A stretch of DNA of 64,000 nucleotides from Galaxea fascicularis (lineage: Eukaryota > Cnidaria > Anthozoa > Scleractinia > Euphylliidae). Both the position numbers and the translations under genes were made by a program. How positions within the stretch are numbered: position 1 is the first letter of the stretch; each line of letters opens with the position of its first letter. The stretch is taken from NCBI GenBank assembly GCA_948470475.1, contig OX419342.1, forward strand, positions 24,278,454-24,342,453. The letters are read 5' to 3'. A model generated the notes under the pieces. It had not been told where the DNA came from. It did no database searches and saw only the letters and a program-made list of their open reading frames with translations. Shown piece by piece: positions 1-12,300 of the stretch.

Positions 1-271
1 TACATTGCGAGCTAGCCTACTTGATGTTTGCAAATGAAAATTGCAAATTGTATTGGTTGTTTATACGCTCTAGTTTTAATTTTCTCTTTTTGATTTAACT
101 CCTTGGCTACCAGTCAGCTGGTAGCATGCCAGAAAGTTACATTTTGACACGCCCTGCAGGCTCATCAAAGTACCCCACAACGCGTAAAAATATATGGCGA
201 CACTACCCATCAAAATATGTAATAAGATAGGTCTATTACCTTTTCAGGAAAATCCAAGGGTCTCAGGCATC
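1..271 (+). promoter_or_regulatory. 5' flank of the polycystin-1-like gene
   Basis: This non-coding stretch lies directly upstream of the proposed start codon at 272. An A/T-rich TATA-like string (aaaatatatgg, near 187-197) sits about 75 bp before the ATG. No initiator or other element can be assigned with certainty, and the transcription start is unknown. The promoter role is inferred only from position. Confidence 0.25.
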
Positions 272-356
272 ATGAAGCTGGCTTTAATCATTGCACTTTT
301 GGCAAGCCTCAGCTTTACGACTACCGACACAGCAGCTGGTACTAAGAAGTCTGAAA
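272..356 (+). CDS. Polycystin-like exon 1: signal peptide
   Basis: This exon encodes 28 residues. They begin MKLALIIALLASLS and end in a small polar stretch (TAAGTKKSE), a classical cleavable signal peptide with hydrophobic core residues 3-14. The donor gtaag at 357 leaves phase 1, matching the acceptor at 1485. It routes the large ectodomain to the secretory pathway. Confidence 0.85.
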
Positions 357-3300
357 GTAAGATGTTTGTTTGAGAAAGTTCTTATATGTTCATCATATCC
401 TCGTTTTTCTCAGTCGTTTTCTCACAAACGTTCCGATTACAACTCGGGTCCATGGGAACAACTAGTTTGTGTAGCAACCGTTCCTGTTTGAACCAGTTCA
501 TTTTACAGCATGCTGTGAGCTGGCCGCGCGAAAATTGAGGAGAGAGCAAAAAGTAGGAGGACAGGGTCCCCCACTCTCTCCCCCGTCCTCCATTTTTTGC
601 TCTCGCCCAATTTTCGCGTGGTCACAATGTGGAAAACTTCGCTCGAACGGGAACGGTTGCCACGCAGGAGAGGGGCCAGTTTTATCTAGAAGACAAAAAC
701 CTCTTGTTTGGAAGTTGGGATTTATGAAAAGAAACAACTGAACTGAAACAACTGAACAGTTGCAGCTCATAACAAACGAAGTTTTAATGGATGAACTAAG
801 ACGTGTTTGATAAAAATAGTGCTTGTGTCAGAGAAAAAGAACAGTGGGTATTTGTTTGTCATAATTTTCAGCAAGTAATAAACAATCCTCACTGCCAAAA
901 CAGACACTCACCGCCTTAGCGGAATAAGATATGGGAGTCAAAATTTAACCTAGGCAGGAGGTCGCAAGACAGCGAGGAAAGTGGACAGGAACGTCGCCGA
1001 AGGGGAGGAGGGAGGGGAAAATATTCTGGACCACGACGCCGAGCGCGTAACTTGGCAAAAGAGGGAAAAAATACCAGAAAAACGAATCTTAATTAGGTAA
1101 TTAGAACCCCCGCGGAGTAGTAGGCTAATGATCAATTCACCCGGGGCACCAAAAGCGGGAGAAAATTCCGCACGGCTGATTTCGTGACATTTTTTGGCCA
1201 TGAGAATAGTAAGTTTATTTTCCAACAGTGAAAACAATATATACATAACATAACATGAAGATGTACCAAAGTAGAAAGGGGAAGTCTCTTAGTCTTAGTA
1301 GTACTTAATAGTAATAAATTCTTCTCTCGTGCGGGGGGTTGGAGATGGGCGCTTATTAACTTGTCCCACCTACACGGTGGGCGTTTATACGAGGTGGGCG
1401 CTTAATCGAATGAATACGGTAGTTTAAAAATATGAACAATGGATGACTGAGTGCTATAAATAATTCATTTCCTTTACTGCTCCAGAATGTAGCCTTCCCC
1501 TTGGAGACCAGATCGACCATTTTAGCACGTTATCCATGTACGATTTCGAAACCTACCCCATGAAAGAAAACGTAAAGCTGAACAGTACCAAGGGGTATAG
1601 AGCTGCATCTCAGGATAGCCTCTCTTTCAAGTTCGTAAGGGTGACGTTCAAAAATGAGATGATCATAACCGGGGTGGCAACTCAAGGATTCGGCGACCAT
1701 AACGAACCAATGTGGGTCAAGGAATACATCTTAAAGTTTGTTCGCAAGCAAGGTGGAGAAGAAGAGTACATGTTAAACAACAATGGTTTACCCAAGGTAA
1801 AAACTCTTTTAAAAATGAAAAAGTGAGAGTTTTCTCAATCATACCCTGCCGGCAGGCACATGTTTCTATCGCGCAAGAGACAAAGTCGCAATTTTCGAGC
1901 GAGCGCGAGAAAAAATCTGGAGATCAGAGGAACCCCGAAGCCACGTTGCCACGTGTTTTGCTCTGTCTCGCGCGAAACAAACAAGGGCACCTACTAGCAC
2001 ACGAAATAAACCGGCTTTTCTATCCATCCCTGCCGCTTCTATCCGAAGAGACCCTTAAAAAATGTATGGAGTTTAACAGTGAGTGTACAAATGAGCCATT
2101 TATGTTTTTCATCTGTAGGACAAGGTTGATTATATCCCTCGACCTTTTTGAGTTGTATAGTCTAAAAAAGTATCACATCCGACTTCGTTGCTTTGATTTT
2201 TAGAAATTTGAAGGCAACAATGACTTTGATACAATTGTCCGGCACAACTTTGCTCCTGTAAACGTCAGACAGGTTTACATCCAACCGCAAAAGTATCACA
2301 AAAACGTCGCCTTCAGATTTGAAATCTACGGATGTACCATGAGTAAGTGTACACACAGTTATGAGTTTTAAACACTCTATATGTGATGTAAGTAATTTTA
2401 AACTGAGTTATGACTTCAGATTTGGACTGCTTAAGATGTAGAACGAGTGCGTTCACACTTAGTTGTGACGTTAGAATTGACCTGTTACAGTTGTAGGACG
2501 AGTACGTTAACACTTAGTTGTGACGTCAAATTTGGACTGTTACAAATGAAGGACGGGCTGACAGTTATGACGTCAGATCTGAACTCTGCAGATGGGCAAC
2601 GAAAGAGTTTACGCTAAGTAAAGTTATCGGCTTAGTTTGCTTAAATAATCTTTCATGTGCAGCTAGATAGGCTCGCATTCTGACGCAAAACGAACTGCAA
2701 AAGGTCTCGCAAGATACAAATTTTAAGTTTTAAGTGACTTAGATGAGATTTACAACCGGCCACATAACAGACGACAATGGCATGGAAACCCTTTCGAAGG
2801 GTGCCCCTCCCCCCTCCCCTAACTGCCACTTCCCCCAATTTTCAGCCAGGCCGACGGCAAAACCGTGATATTGCCTTCTTTGTTTATCCACAGAAAGGTC
2901 CGTAGTCTTGTGGCTTAGATTGACGAACGAAAAATGCACGTTGGAAATGTTGCTGGATAAGCAGTCTGACGGGTTTGAAGATATCGACAACAGACTCAAA
3001 AACGAGGTGATAATCAGCACTACAGTAAAGCAGGATGGCCGAGTAATGAATTGATTACGCAACATTGAGGAGCGCACTTCTTTTTTAGAGCTAACTATTA
3101 ATTGCGACGAAAACGAAAAACGCCTTTGAATAACTTTAAAACAAGTTTGAGTTAACTAGCGCGATAGAACCGGGAAAGTGAGGCGAAAAGAAAGCGATGA
3201 AAATAGAAGGAGGCTTGAGACCTCGATATCCTCAATCACTGTTCGATTTTCTTCGCTCGGCGCTTGTTCTCGTTCGCGCGCGTCCACTATCTGAAAGCCT

Positions 3301-6300
3301 GGAAGAGGCTATGCATAAAAAAAGACGTGAAAAATTTACAGCCATGAGACAGAGATGTTGAGAACATAGAAGGGAGATTAGTCTTAAATCGCCATGAGCT
3401 CTGAGCAGGAGTAACAGTAGAGAAAATCTCCGTAAGGAGTCCGCATTTATCAAAATCAATGGACCTAAAAACGTTTTTATACCGTTTTCAAACGCGATAT
3501 TTTTGCTGAACAACTTAATTTAAGTTGGCTAGATGATGCTGGTTGACTCTTCTAAATCTTTCCGTAAAACGTAACGTTCTGTAAAGCAGCTCTACTTTTT
3601 TTCAAACAGACTGAGAAAATCAGCAAACTTCCCGGAGTTCAGGTGATCCAACTCGAGCACCTCAGGTAGGTTTTTCATATTCAACTTTGACCCTTGGTTT
3701 TTCAATTATGTGAAAATAACAGCTACAATAACAGCCATCCCACTCACAAACTTTCCTTACAATTTTTGTTCCATAGTTTAGAACTCCAAAGAAGTTCCTC
3801 TGTTCTTTCGTTACCAATTCTATGGCACCTCATTTGTACTTGAAAGAAAATTCAATTCTATGGTAGTTACCGCTTTACGTTCTAGCAGTCTTCTTTGCAA
3901 TTTTCAACACTTTCCTCCGGTCAAAATGATTCAACTTTCTAATCTTGTGAAATAATTCGAATAGTGAACGTTTGAAGGAAAACGACAAGGTAGTTTAACT
4001 AAATTTCAGTTAATGGAGTGTAATATACAGCGAAGACACGTTTCATGCAGGGGTCTCCGAAGGTCGTGGTTTGTATCCCACTTCTGACAACATGTACTAT
4101 ACAAGGAAAGCAAGTGCAGGGGAGGGTTCCAGGGGTTCCAGAACCCCCCCCCCCTCTCCTTTTTTTAACAGTGAGTTTATCCCAGCAAGAGTGTAATGGA
4201 CTCTCGATTTCTGAAATTCTTCGATTTGTTCTGTGCTTACAATAAGTACAGTGAACGTCATTGTGTTATCTATTTCTACGTACGTAATGTAAGGATTTTA
4301 GACCAACCGTTTTCGTTGGAACCACTTTGGAATCCTCCTCCAAGAAATCCTGGCTACGCCCCTGATGAGGGAGCCATATTTGTTTAATATGCCTCAGAAA
4401 CACCAGGCGCGGTTGCCTATGTGACCAGACCAGTTTACATGATTAGTGGCATCAGGCGAGCCTAAGGGGCATGTAGCAGCTCTCGTTAGGTCTCACGAGA
4501 TTGCCTTGCAACCCTTCAGGCGAACAAAAGAACAAACAACACAAACAATGGACCCTATCCCCAAAAACAATAGAAGTGCTACACTATGCCTGCCAATGAA
4601 ATTTAGAGCTTATGAGAGCTGCTACACTACCCGAGCCTAACGTTCTTTTTATGTTGGCTTTGTCTTTTGTTAGGCCTGGAAGCCTCATCGTCGAGTTCAA
4701 AGTCGGAGTGGAAAATTCACAACTGCTCCAGATGATCGGAGAAGTAAAAAAGATGATAATGAGCTCACCTAAATTTGACCACAGCTTCTTTGGTGTTAAA
4801 GATCTTCAAGGTTCGAAAGACGCGATAATTTACTCGCAAAAATCATTAAGCTGGACGGCGAAACAACACAACAGCTGTCAACAGGGGACAGTACCACAAA
4901 TATCCTTCCAAATTTAGAGTCGATACAGCTGTACTCAACATTTCAATTCAGAGTGGAACCAACACTATAGTGCTAAAGATAATTGGCACCCTGGGATTAC
5001 TAGAGTACGCAATTAAGAACAAGCTCGACCCCTCTTTAAGCCTTGACATCAACATGCACATTCTCTTAAGTGGTCTTCTCATATTTTTTATACTACCAGT
5101 TCAGAGAATTTGGTAAAAACAACAAGACATTTCATGACTGATGATCACCTGCTTTATTCTCATAACCTATGTGTTAACTAAAATGGTGATTCTCTAAGGA
5201 GAAAGGAGGATCTGATCAGTGTTAGGGCTTAACTGGTTAATATGCTACTTAGGAACAGGAAGAGCGAGAGCTCTTCGGAGGTTACTGGGTTAAAATTCAA
5301 AAGTTGCTACTGATCAGCTTTTAGGTAGATTGGTGTGTTTCAATGGTGATTTCAAAACTTAGATAAAATTTACTCTGTGCCTGGGACATTAAGGTGGCAA
5401 AACTCAAAATAACGTTCATTTTTCCATTTTGCAGGGACATCCTTCTGCAAGACACCGAATATTTCTTTCGCCAACCTTTCAAATATCCCTGAAGCTGCTG
5501 TTGAAATAAAGCGCTCGTCTATCTTCCAAATGAAAGCATTTCTTCGAAGCCACATTCAACTGAAGGTCAAAGTGACCTGGAAAATTGCTTATTTAAGGAA
5601 CTCACACAAATCAGAGCTGAACAGCAAGAGCGAGTTTGAATCTTCACGCATAATTCAACAAAAAGAAATTTATGTAGAAAATAAAACGACTATAGTGTGG
5701 GACATTATGCCTAACACTCTGCATTATGGTCTATACTATATTGAAGTAATGGTAGAAGCCAACAATTCAAACAACTGTTCCAACTATAACTATGGATTTC
5801 TACGAATCAAACCATCGCCTCTGCAAGCTACTATATCAGCTGACCCACCAGTTAAGAGCCTTTTTCAAGGGTATCACAAAGAACTCACTCTGGATGCTTC
5901 TGGTTCTTTTGATCCAGATGCAACAGATGCTGATCATCCTGCATTTATTTATACTTGGCTTTGTGCACGAAAGAATGAGAGATTCAATCACATTCTAACA
6001 CTCCCTGTGGTCAGTCAATATGATATCAAAGGCTCAAACAACAGCGGATGCTATGGAACAGGCCCTGGAAAGCTGAACTTTACAGGTTCAACAGCTACAT
6101 TATTCCTAGATAAGATGGCTGCAGAAAACGTTTATGTAACAACAGTGATTTTAGAAAGAGGCAGGAGAAAAACCAACATTTCTTATGAATTTGAACTGAA
6201 AAATATTAATAAACTTGGTGTGGAAATCAGGTGAGTTGCAAGTGTGTCATAAAACCATGTGAAATCACAATGAGAAAGAGGCTACTTGAAGTTGCTGATG

Positions 6301-9300
6301 TCCTTGAGTTCCAGTCCCCAACCCCTTTGAGGTGGTTCTTCAGCAGTATGTGCCATTTTTTCTAGTGCCCCAGAGTTTTTCCCTACCCCTTTCTCCCCTG
6401 TTTCACAAACAATGTATTTTTGCATTCTATCGAACGATACCCACTTCTGCCAACTCGTCAAAGCTGTCAGCACTCGACTTTGTGGTTATAATAATAGACC
6501 TTTTTAGCGATACGGCGGCCATCTTGAATTCTATTGTTTTGAATGAGAAATTATGGGCTGCCGAGGGGGCAATCGCTGGAAAATTTATGGTATACACAGC
6601 TTTCAGGATAAATTTTTACTGCTTGTCTCTCATATTCCAAAACAAATATTACAAGCGTTACATCTTTCTGTCACGGTATTTGGCAGTGGTTTCTATGGTT
6701 AGCGAAAAATTGTTAAAAGTTATCACGCCACAGTATTCTTTATAACTATTTCTCATCTGCCCCCTGGATATCCCATAATTTCCTCGGAATTCAAGATGGC
6801 CGCCGTATCGGTAAAAAGGTCTATTGATGTAAACAAGTGATTAACGTAAATAAAGTTCGCTACGTTTACAAACTCCACCCGCAAAAGATCTGGAAAGTTA
6901 TCCGCAGAGCCCCATTATTTGACTGTATTCGTTTTCGGAACAGGGTTGGTGTGAAAATGATGCATGCATAATTAATGTATGGTGCTGTGCGGGAATCTTT
7001 CTAAAGATCTCGGAAAAGCTTTCAGCGCAGGCTAAAAACTTCGCATTTTTCGCACACACGTGCACACGGTGGAATTTCAGTATTCCATCGAATCGTTTAA
7101 CGATTAGCGCCAAAGGAGAATTCGTTTTCAAACGTGTCGTGACGTTAAGTGTACCCGATCTTTTAAAACTAGGTTTGAAGATGAGCAGTAGTAAATACGT
7201 TTGAATAGATCGTACATAAACAGCGGACAACATGAGCACGATCAGTAGCTGTGCTGTAAGCTGCAAATATAGGCATGCCTCGTGTATCAGCAAAGATCTC
7301 CACAGATATAGCATTTATGATTTCTAAACTCAATTTTCGTAATTTCCATAAAGTGTCAAAGTTAAATCGCTTCACTTTGAAATTTAACTCACCTCTCGAA
7401 ACGGCTTGGGCCGGCACTTTCAGGATCTATAGTGTTGCGAAGTCATTTCTCCATGTTTCCTGTCGCGCTTGGCAGCGGCGCTGTATTTGTTACATTGTGT
7501 TAAAATCACTCAAGTGTCACTCTTCTATCTTCCAGATGCAAAAGAAACTGCAAGCGTAAGATCGACACCAAAGTGAAAATCGTATTTGAAGCTCTCTGCG
7601 TAGGAGAAGTGTGTAAGCAAACTACTCCACAGTTCACCTGGTCACTTAATCGAAAACGAGATGACAGTGTTGTGACGATAAAATCCAGTAACAACGACAA
7701 ATTTCTGGAAATCGGAGGAAACATCTTGGACGAGGGTGAGAGTTATGAGCTGCAACTTCATGGATATTTCAATTCCGACCATATCAAAAACTCATCGCAA
7801 ACGTACCCTTTTATTACAAACGAGTCTCCAAGCGGCGGCAACTGCACAGTGGACAAAAAAGAGGGAGTTGTATTGACAACAAATTTCACGTTTGAATGCT
7901 TCGGTTGGAGAGACAAAGATACCGACCTGACGTATCAGTTTGGTTACAAGGCTGATAATGGTGCATACGAAATTATCCAAGAAGGAGGGCAGAGTTACCT
8001 AAGGACGAATAAGCTTCCTCTGGGAGACTCCGAAAAGGGCCATGAGGTTCAGGTTGACGTCTTCGTAAAGGATCAGTGGGGAGGTTACGGGATGAAAAGT
8101 GTCACCGTTAAGGTATGCGTAGGTCATATTTCAACTGATGAAGGGTTAAGCACCAGCCGAGACATCTTGAACTCACATCAAAAAAATCAGCGTCAAACCA
8201 TTATCTCACTATGCGTAGGTTATGTTTCACTCTACCGACGCGCTACACATCACAGGAGTTTTGTTTGAGGCCTGGGGTAAGCCGAACGTATCGTCCGGTT
8301 ATATGGCGCGTTAAGTCCGCTAGTGTAACGTCCGGTACTAAGTTCACACGAAATCATTATCTTTCTGCAGTCTGACGTCCGCTTGTGTCACCCATAAATC
8401 CAACACTTGAAAATGTTACCGAAAAGCCCTGCTTTAAATGATAAATAAAAACCTTTGGTTGGTTATATTTAATTAGAAAAGTAACAGTCTTAGTTTTGGT
8501 ATACTTCTTTACGTCTGTATGTCATGTGTTTCTTTTTTCTTGACAGGTTATACCAACAGAAACCATAAACGTGAGCGCCCTGTACCAGTATACTGTTGGT
8601 AACCAAAGCGAGATAGCCAGGCTGCTGAACAGCAAGGATGGTGGCAAGTCCGCTATGCGGCTGGCCAATACTCTGCTGTCTGTCATGTCAGCGACTTCAG
8701 ACAACGAACTGAAAACCGAGGACAAAATTAAGGTTTGGAATTAAATGCTTATATCATACCGGTATTGGTCAGTAGTACTTTCTATATAAAGGAAACTAAC
8801 ATAAACTTATCTACATTAATACTCCAGAGAAGACGAGTGGTGATAACTCTAACAAGGCCTGGTTCGGGGGAAAAATTAGTGCGGGAATCTGGAATTTTTT
8901 CCGGGAATCGGGAGACTCGGGTGTATCTCTGGGAAACATGGCATAGCTAGTTCTGGTATATTGCAGAAAAAATGCGAAGTTTGACATTTTTACGAGAATT
9001 TCACAGAAATAATCGGGTGGATCTTCCGAATCAAGGGTGGTTGAATTTAGACGTCGTTTTTAAAAATATAAGTCAGGAAAAATTAAATAAGAACTTGGTG
9101 AAAGTCAATTTTTCTTTTCAACGCGTGAAATGATGAATTAGCTTTTTGGGTGAGTAAACATGGATGATGACCTGTCAACATCCAGTTTTTGTTTGCCAAT
9201 ATTATATCTCATTTCATTTCTTTCTTATGGAGAGTGTTCCTTTGCATCCTCACAGTTCAAGGACGAAATGATCAGGCATTCGTCTAAAGTCAAAGTTGAT

Positions 9301-12300
9301 GACCTTCAAGGTTTGATACTCGTGACATCTGTGGTCGCCAGTGCAACAGATGAACGCAGTGAGTTGTCGGAAGAATCTCAGGTAAATTCAGTGCTAAATG
9401 AATACTTCACAAATACCACAAAAATAGCAATCCATTGTTTTTCCAAGTTCAACTTCAATGATCCTTGAAAAGGGGCTCGGGCCCTTTGATAACAACTAAA
9501 TAGCGCTCTGCTGGAAATCAGGGAAAAAAGAGGGAGAGACAAATAGAGTGTTTGCGGCACATAGAGCGACAAGGACAGATGATAGTGATGATGATGATGA
9601 TGACGATTCCTTGAAATGAAAACGAACACTAGTTCGTCACCGACGTTCGTGATGCTCCACCATTTCTCCCAACCACTATTGAAATACCCCTTCGGCAGCT
9701 GTTTAGGAGAATCAGTGCTAATGTAATTTCGGGTTGAAGAGTTGTCATTTTTCTCTCAACAGTGGAAATCGGTTGACGTTCTGGAAAACATGGCCGATAA
9801 ATTTGAAAATATCACCTCGATAAACGAGGAAGATACAGCTGGAATCAAGAAAGCGGGAAACAATTTGCTTCTGGGCATCGGGAATGTGCTTGGTGCTGCA
9901 TCCATTCGAGAAGAAGAACAAGACGAAGAGAAAACAGCAGCAGAAGAAGAAGAAGAAGAAACAATAGAGAAGAGCAAAGTTAACGCTACAAAGGTTTGAG
10001 ATAATTAAAATCTATGGACGATTTTTAGAAATTATTAGGGCTAATGGCGTCCACAGAAGCAATCACAGATCAAAAACTTGGCCGAATATGAAACCAGCGA
10101 AAACTGCGGAAAAAGTGTCAACCACAGGAAAAAATCGTAAAACTGGCGGGTTTCGAAAGCGGCACTGAAAATGTGCATCTTGGGCAAAGCTAAGGAATGG
10201 CTGAAAGCTGTGACAGTCGCAGAAAAAGCACAGGAAATCGCATCACCACTGATGGAAATCCGCATCTGGTTATATTTTTGTGCCTGGTGGCAACTACATT
10301 TAGTCAGGATTTCAGAAACTACAACCGATAAGACCTCCACAAACCGTAAACATGCATTTCAGATAGACATTCATAATAACCTGACGAATAGCCACATTTG
10401 TTTTATACCCATCTATAAACCTAAAATATAAACTTTAACCTTTTTTTTTTCAACGTTTTTTTCAAAAGACAAAGGAACTGGCGAAAAAGGCCTGGAACCT
10501 AATTGGCAAAGTCGGGGACAGCATGTTGTCTTCGCGGAAAGTTGGCGACGAGCCATTAGAGATGGAAACCAAAGCGATATCTATAGTGCTAAATAGACAG
10601 CTTCCAAGCGACATCAGCAACAAACCCTCTAGAATAAAGGACAGTCAAGTTATATTCCCACCTCCTGAAGAGTTGCTTGGTGCAGACGCCATGGGTATGG
10701 CGCATGTCGATACACAGGTAGGTTAACCCTTTTAAACCCTAGGGGTGATCAGCATCAAATTTCTCCTTGTACTATCAATGCTTTATAAAACAGAGTGGTC
10801 AGGGGAATTAAGGACAGTATCACACAAGATGAATTTGCTTGATATTTTGACAATTTCTGTCTAGCTACTACCTCTATGAGAAATCTGTAGGGCAACAAAT
10901 GAGAATTTCAACGTTGATCTTAGGGTTTAAAATTTTAATTTATGCAAGACGACAGACAGACAGAAGACAAGGACAGACCACGAAGACGACAGACAAAGAA
11001 TACAGAACAAACAGAAATATATTAACGACAAACGCAAATACATAGTCAAATAAAATGACTCATTGTAGAACAGAGAGCGCTGTCGGTTCATTATTAGTTG
11101 AGGAGAAAGGATGGGGTACTTTCCGAGGCAAAATCTAGGAAGGTCTACTGCCGTTTCACTTTCAAAATCTAACAAGCTGTTTACTTAAGGCTCGATTTCG
11201 GATGTTGATTCTTTCATTGGCCATCATGACAGGTGGACAAAGTACCCCCTATAAAGTCAAACGTCATTGAAATTGGTTGGAGCACTATCAAGGTATTTGA
11301 TTTCTTCCTGTTATTTTTTTTCCTAGATGATTTCTCTAAAACAGAATCCGTTCTCGTGGGACCAAAGCTCCAAGAACGTTAAATCAGCAGTGATCAGCAT
11401 CGACCTGAAAAGTGATAAAGGAAAACTGCTTAACGTGTCAGGTCTATCTAAAGAGATCGAACTCAACATCAAAACAAACAGACCACAGCAATATCAGACG
11501 CCATTACAAGCCTTCGCGAAACCAAGCATTAATGGGAGCATGCAATATCACCGAGTCACGATATCCACACAGGGTATGGTTATGAGCGTGAACATGGTCC
11601 CACAAAACGGAACGACCGTGCAGATTTATGTTCGTCATTCCAAGCGGCCGACGGTAGACAGTTATGACTATGTCACAGAAGTTCCAGATTTTACGTCGTG
11701 TAAAAAGAGCGCAAAGAAAACAAGACATACAGCTTCGAATGCTGTGATGCATGACGGGTACTTAAACTGCACCAGGGATCCACACATGGTTATTATTCCA
11801 AATAATGTCACAGGAAAAATCGGAATGCTATACATTGGAGTTCGATTGTCAGGCTCTGATTCCGTGAAACATGAGCGCAAGCGCAGATCTTGTTCCGGAA
11901 GTGGAAGACAGAAACGGTCTGAAATATGCATGGAATTCAAGGACCCACCCACCACTCCACCACCGACCCCAAGGATAAGTGTACCAACCTATGATCCGGG
12001 AACTGATGTTAATTACACGTTGTCTGTCGCCATGGCAACATGTTTGTATTGGTCGGAAAGCCAAGAAAAATGGACTTCGGAGGGATGCAGGGTAAGGAGC
12101 TTGTGTGATTTGATATTGATTTTTGAAATACCAGTAACTGTACATTTTCGCCTTAACTTCATTATGCTTGAAAGTTAAGACAATTAAACAGCAATTGATT
12201 TTATAAACTATAATAGTTGCAGTATAGATAATGTGGTCGTGTTTGAAATGTGGACCGGAGACTTCTAATTCCAAAAATCTGATAGATCAATTAACCGGCT

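Noticed and set aside
1712..2203. 163-codon plus-strand frame overlapping discoidin exon 2
   Set aside because: It is a different frame through exon 2 into intron 2. The discoidin frame has domain signatures and correct splice sites.
4811..4917. Reading exon 6 through its donor to the stop at 4917
   Set aside because: Read-through loses the REJ part. Splicing from gttcg to 5435 keeps frame with the REJ domain, so the weak donor was preferred.
11849..12274. Minus-strand 141-codon frame
   Set aside because: Antisense shadow of the GAIN/GPS exon; no domain, and the plus-strand frame is clearly coding.
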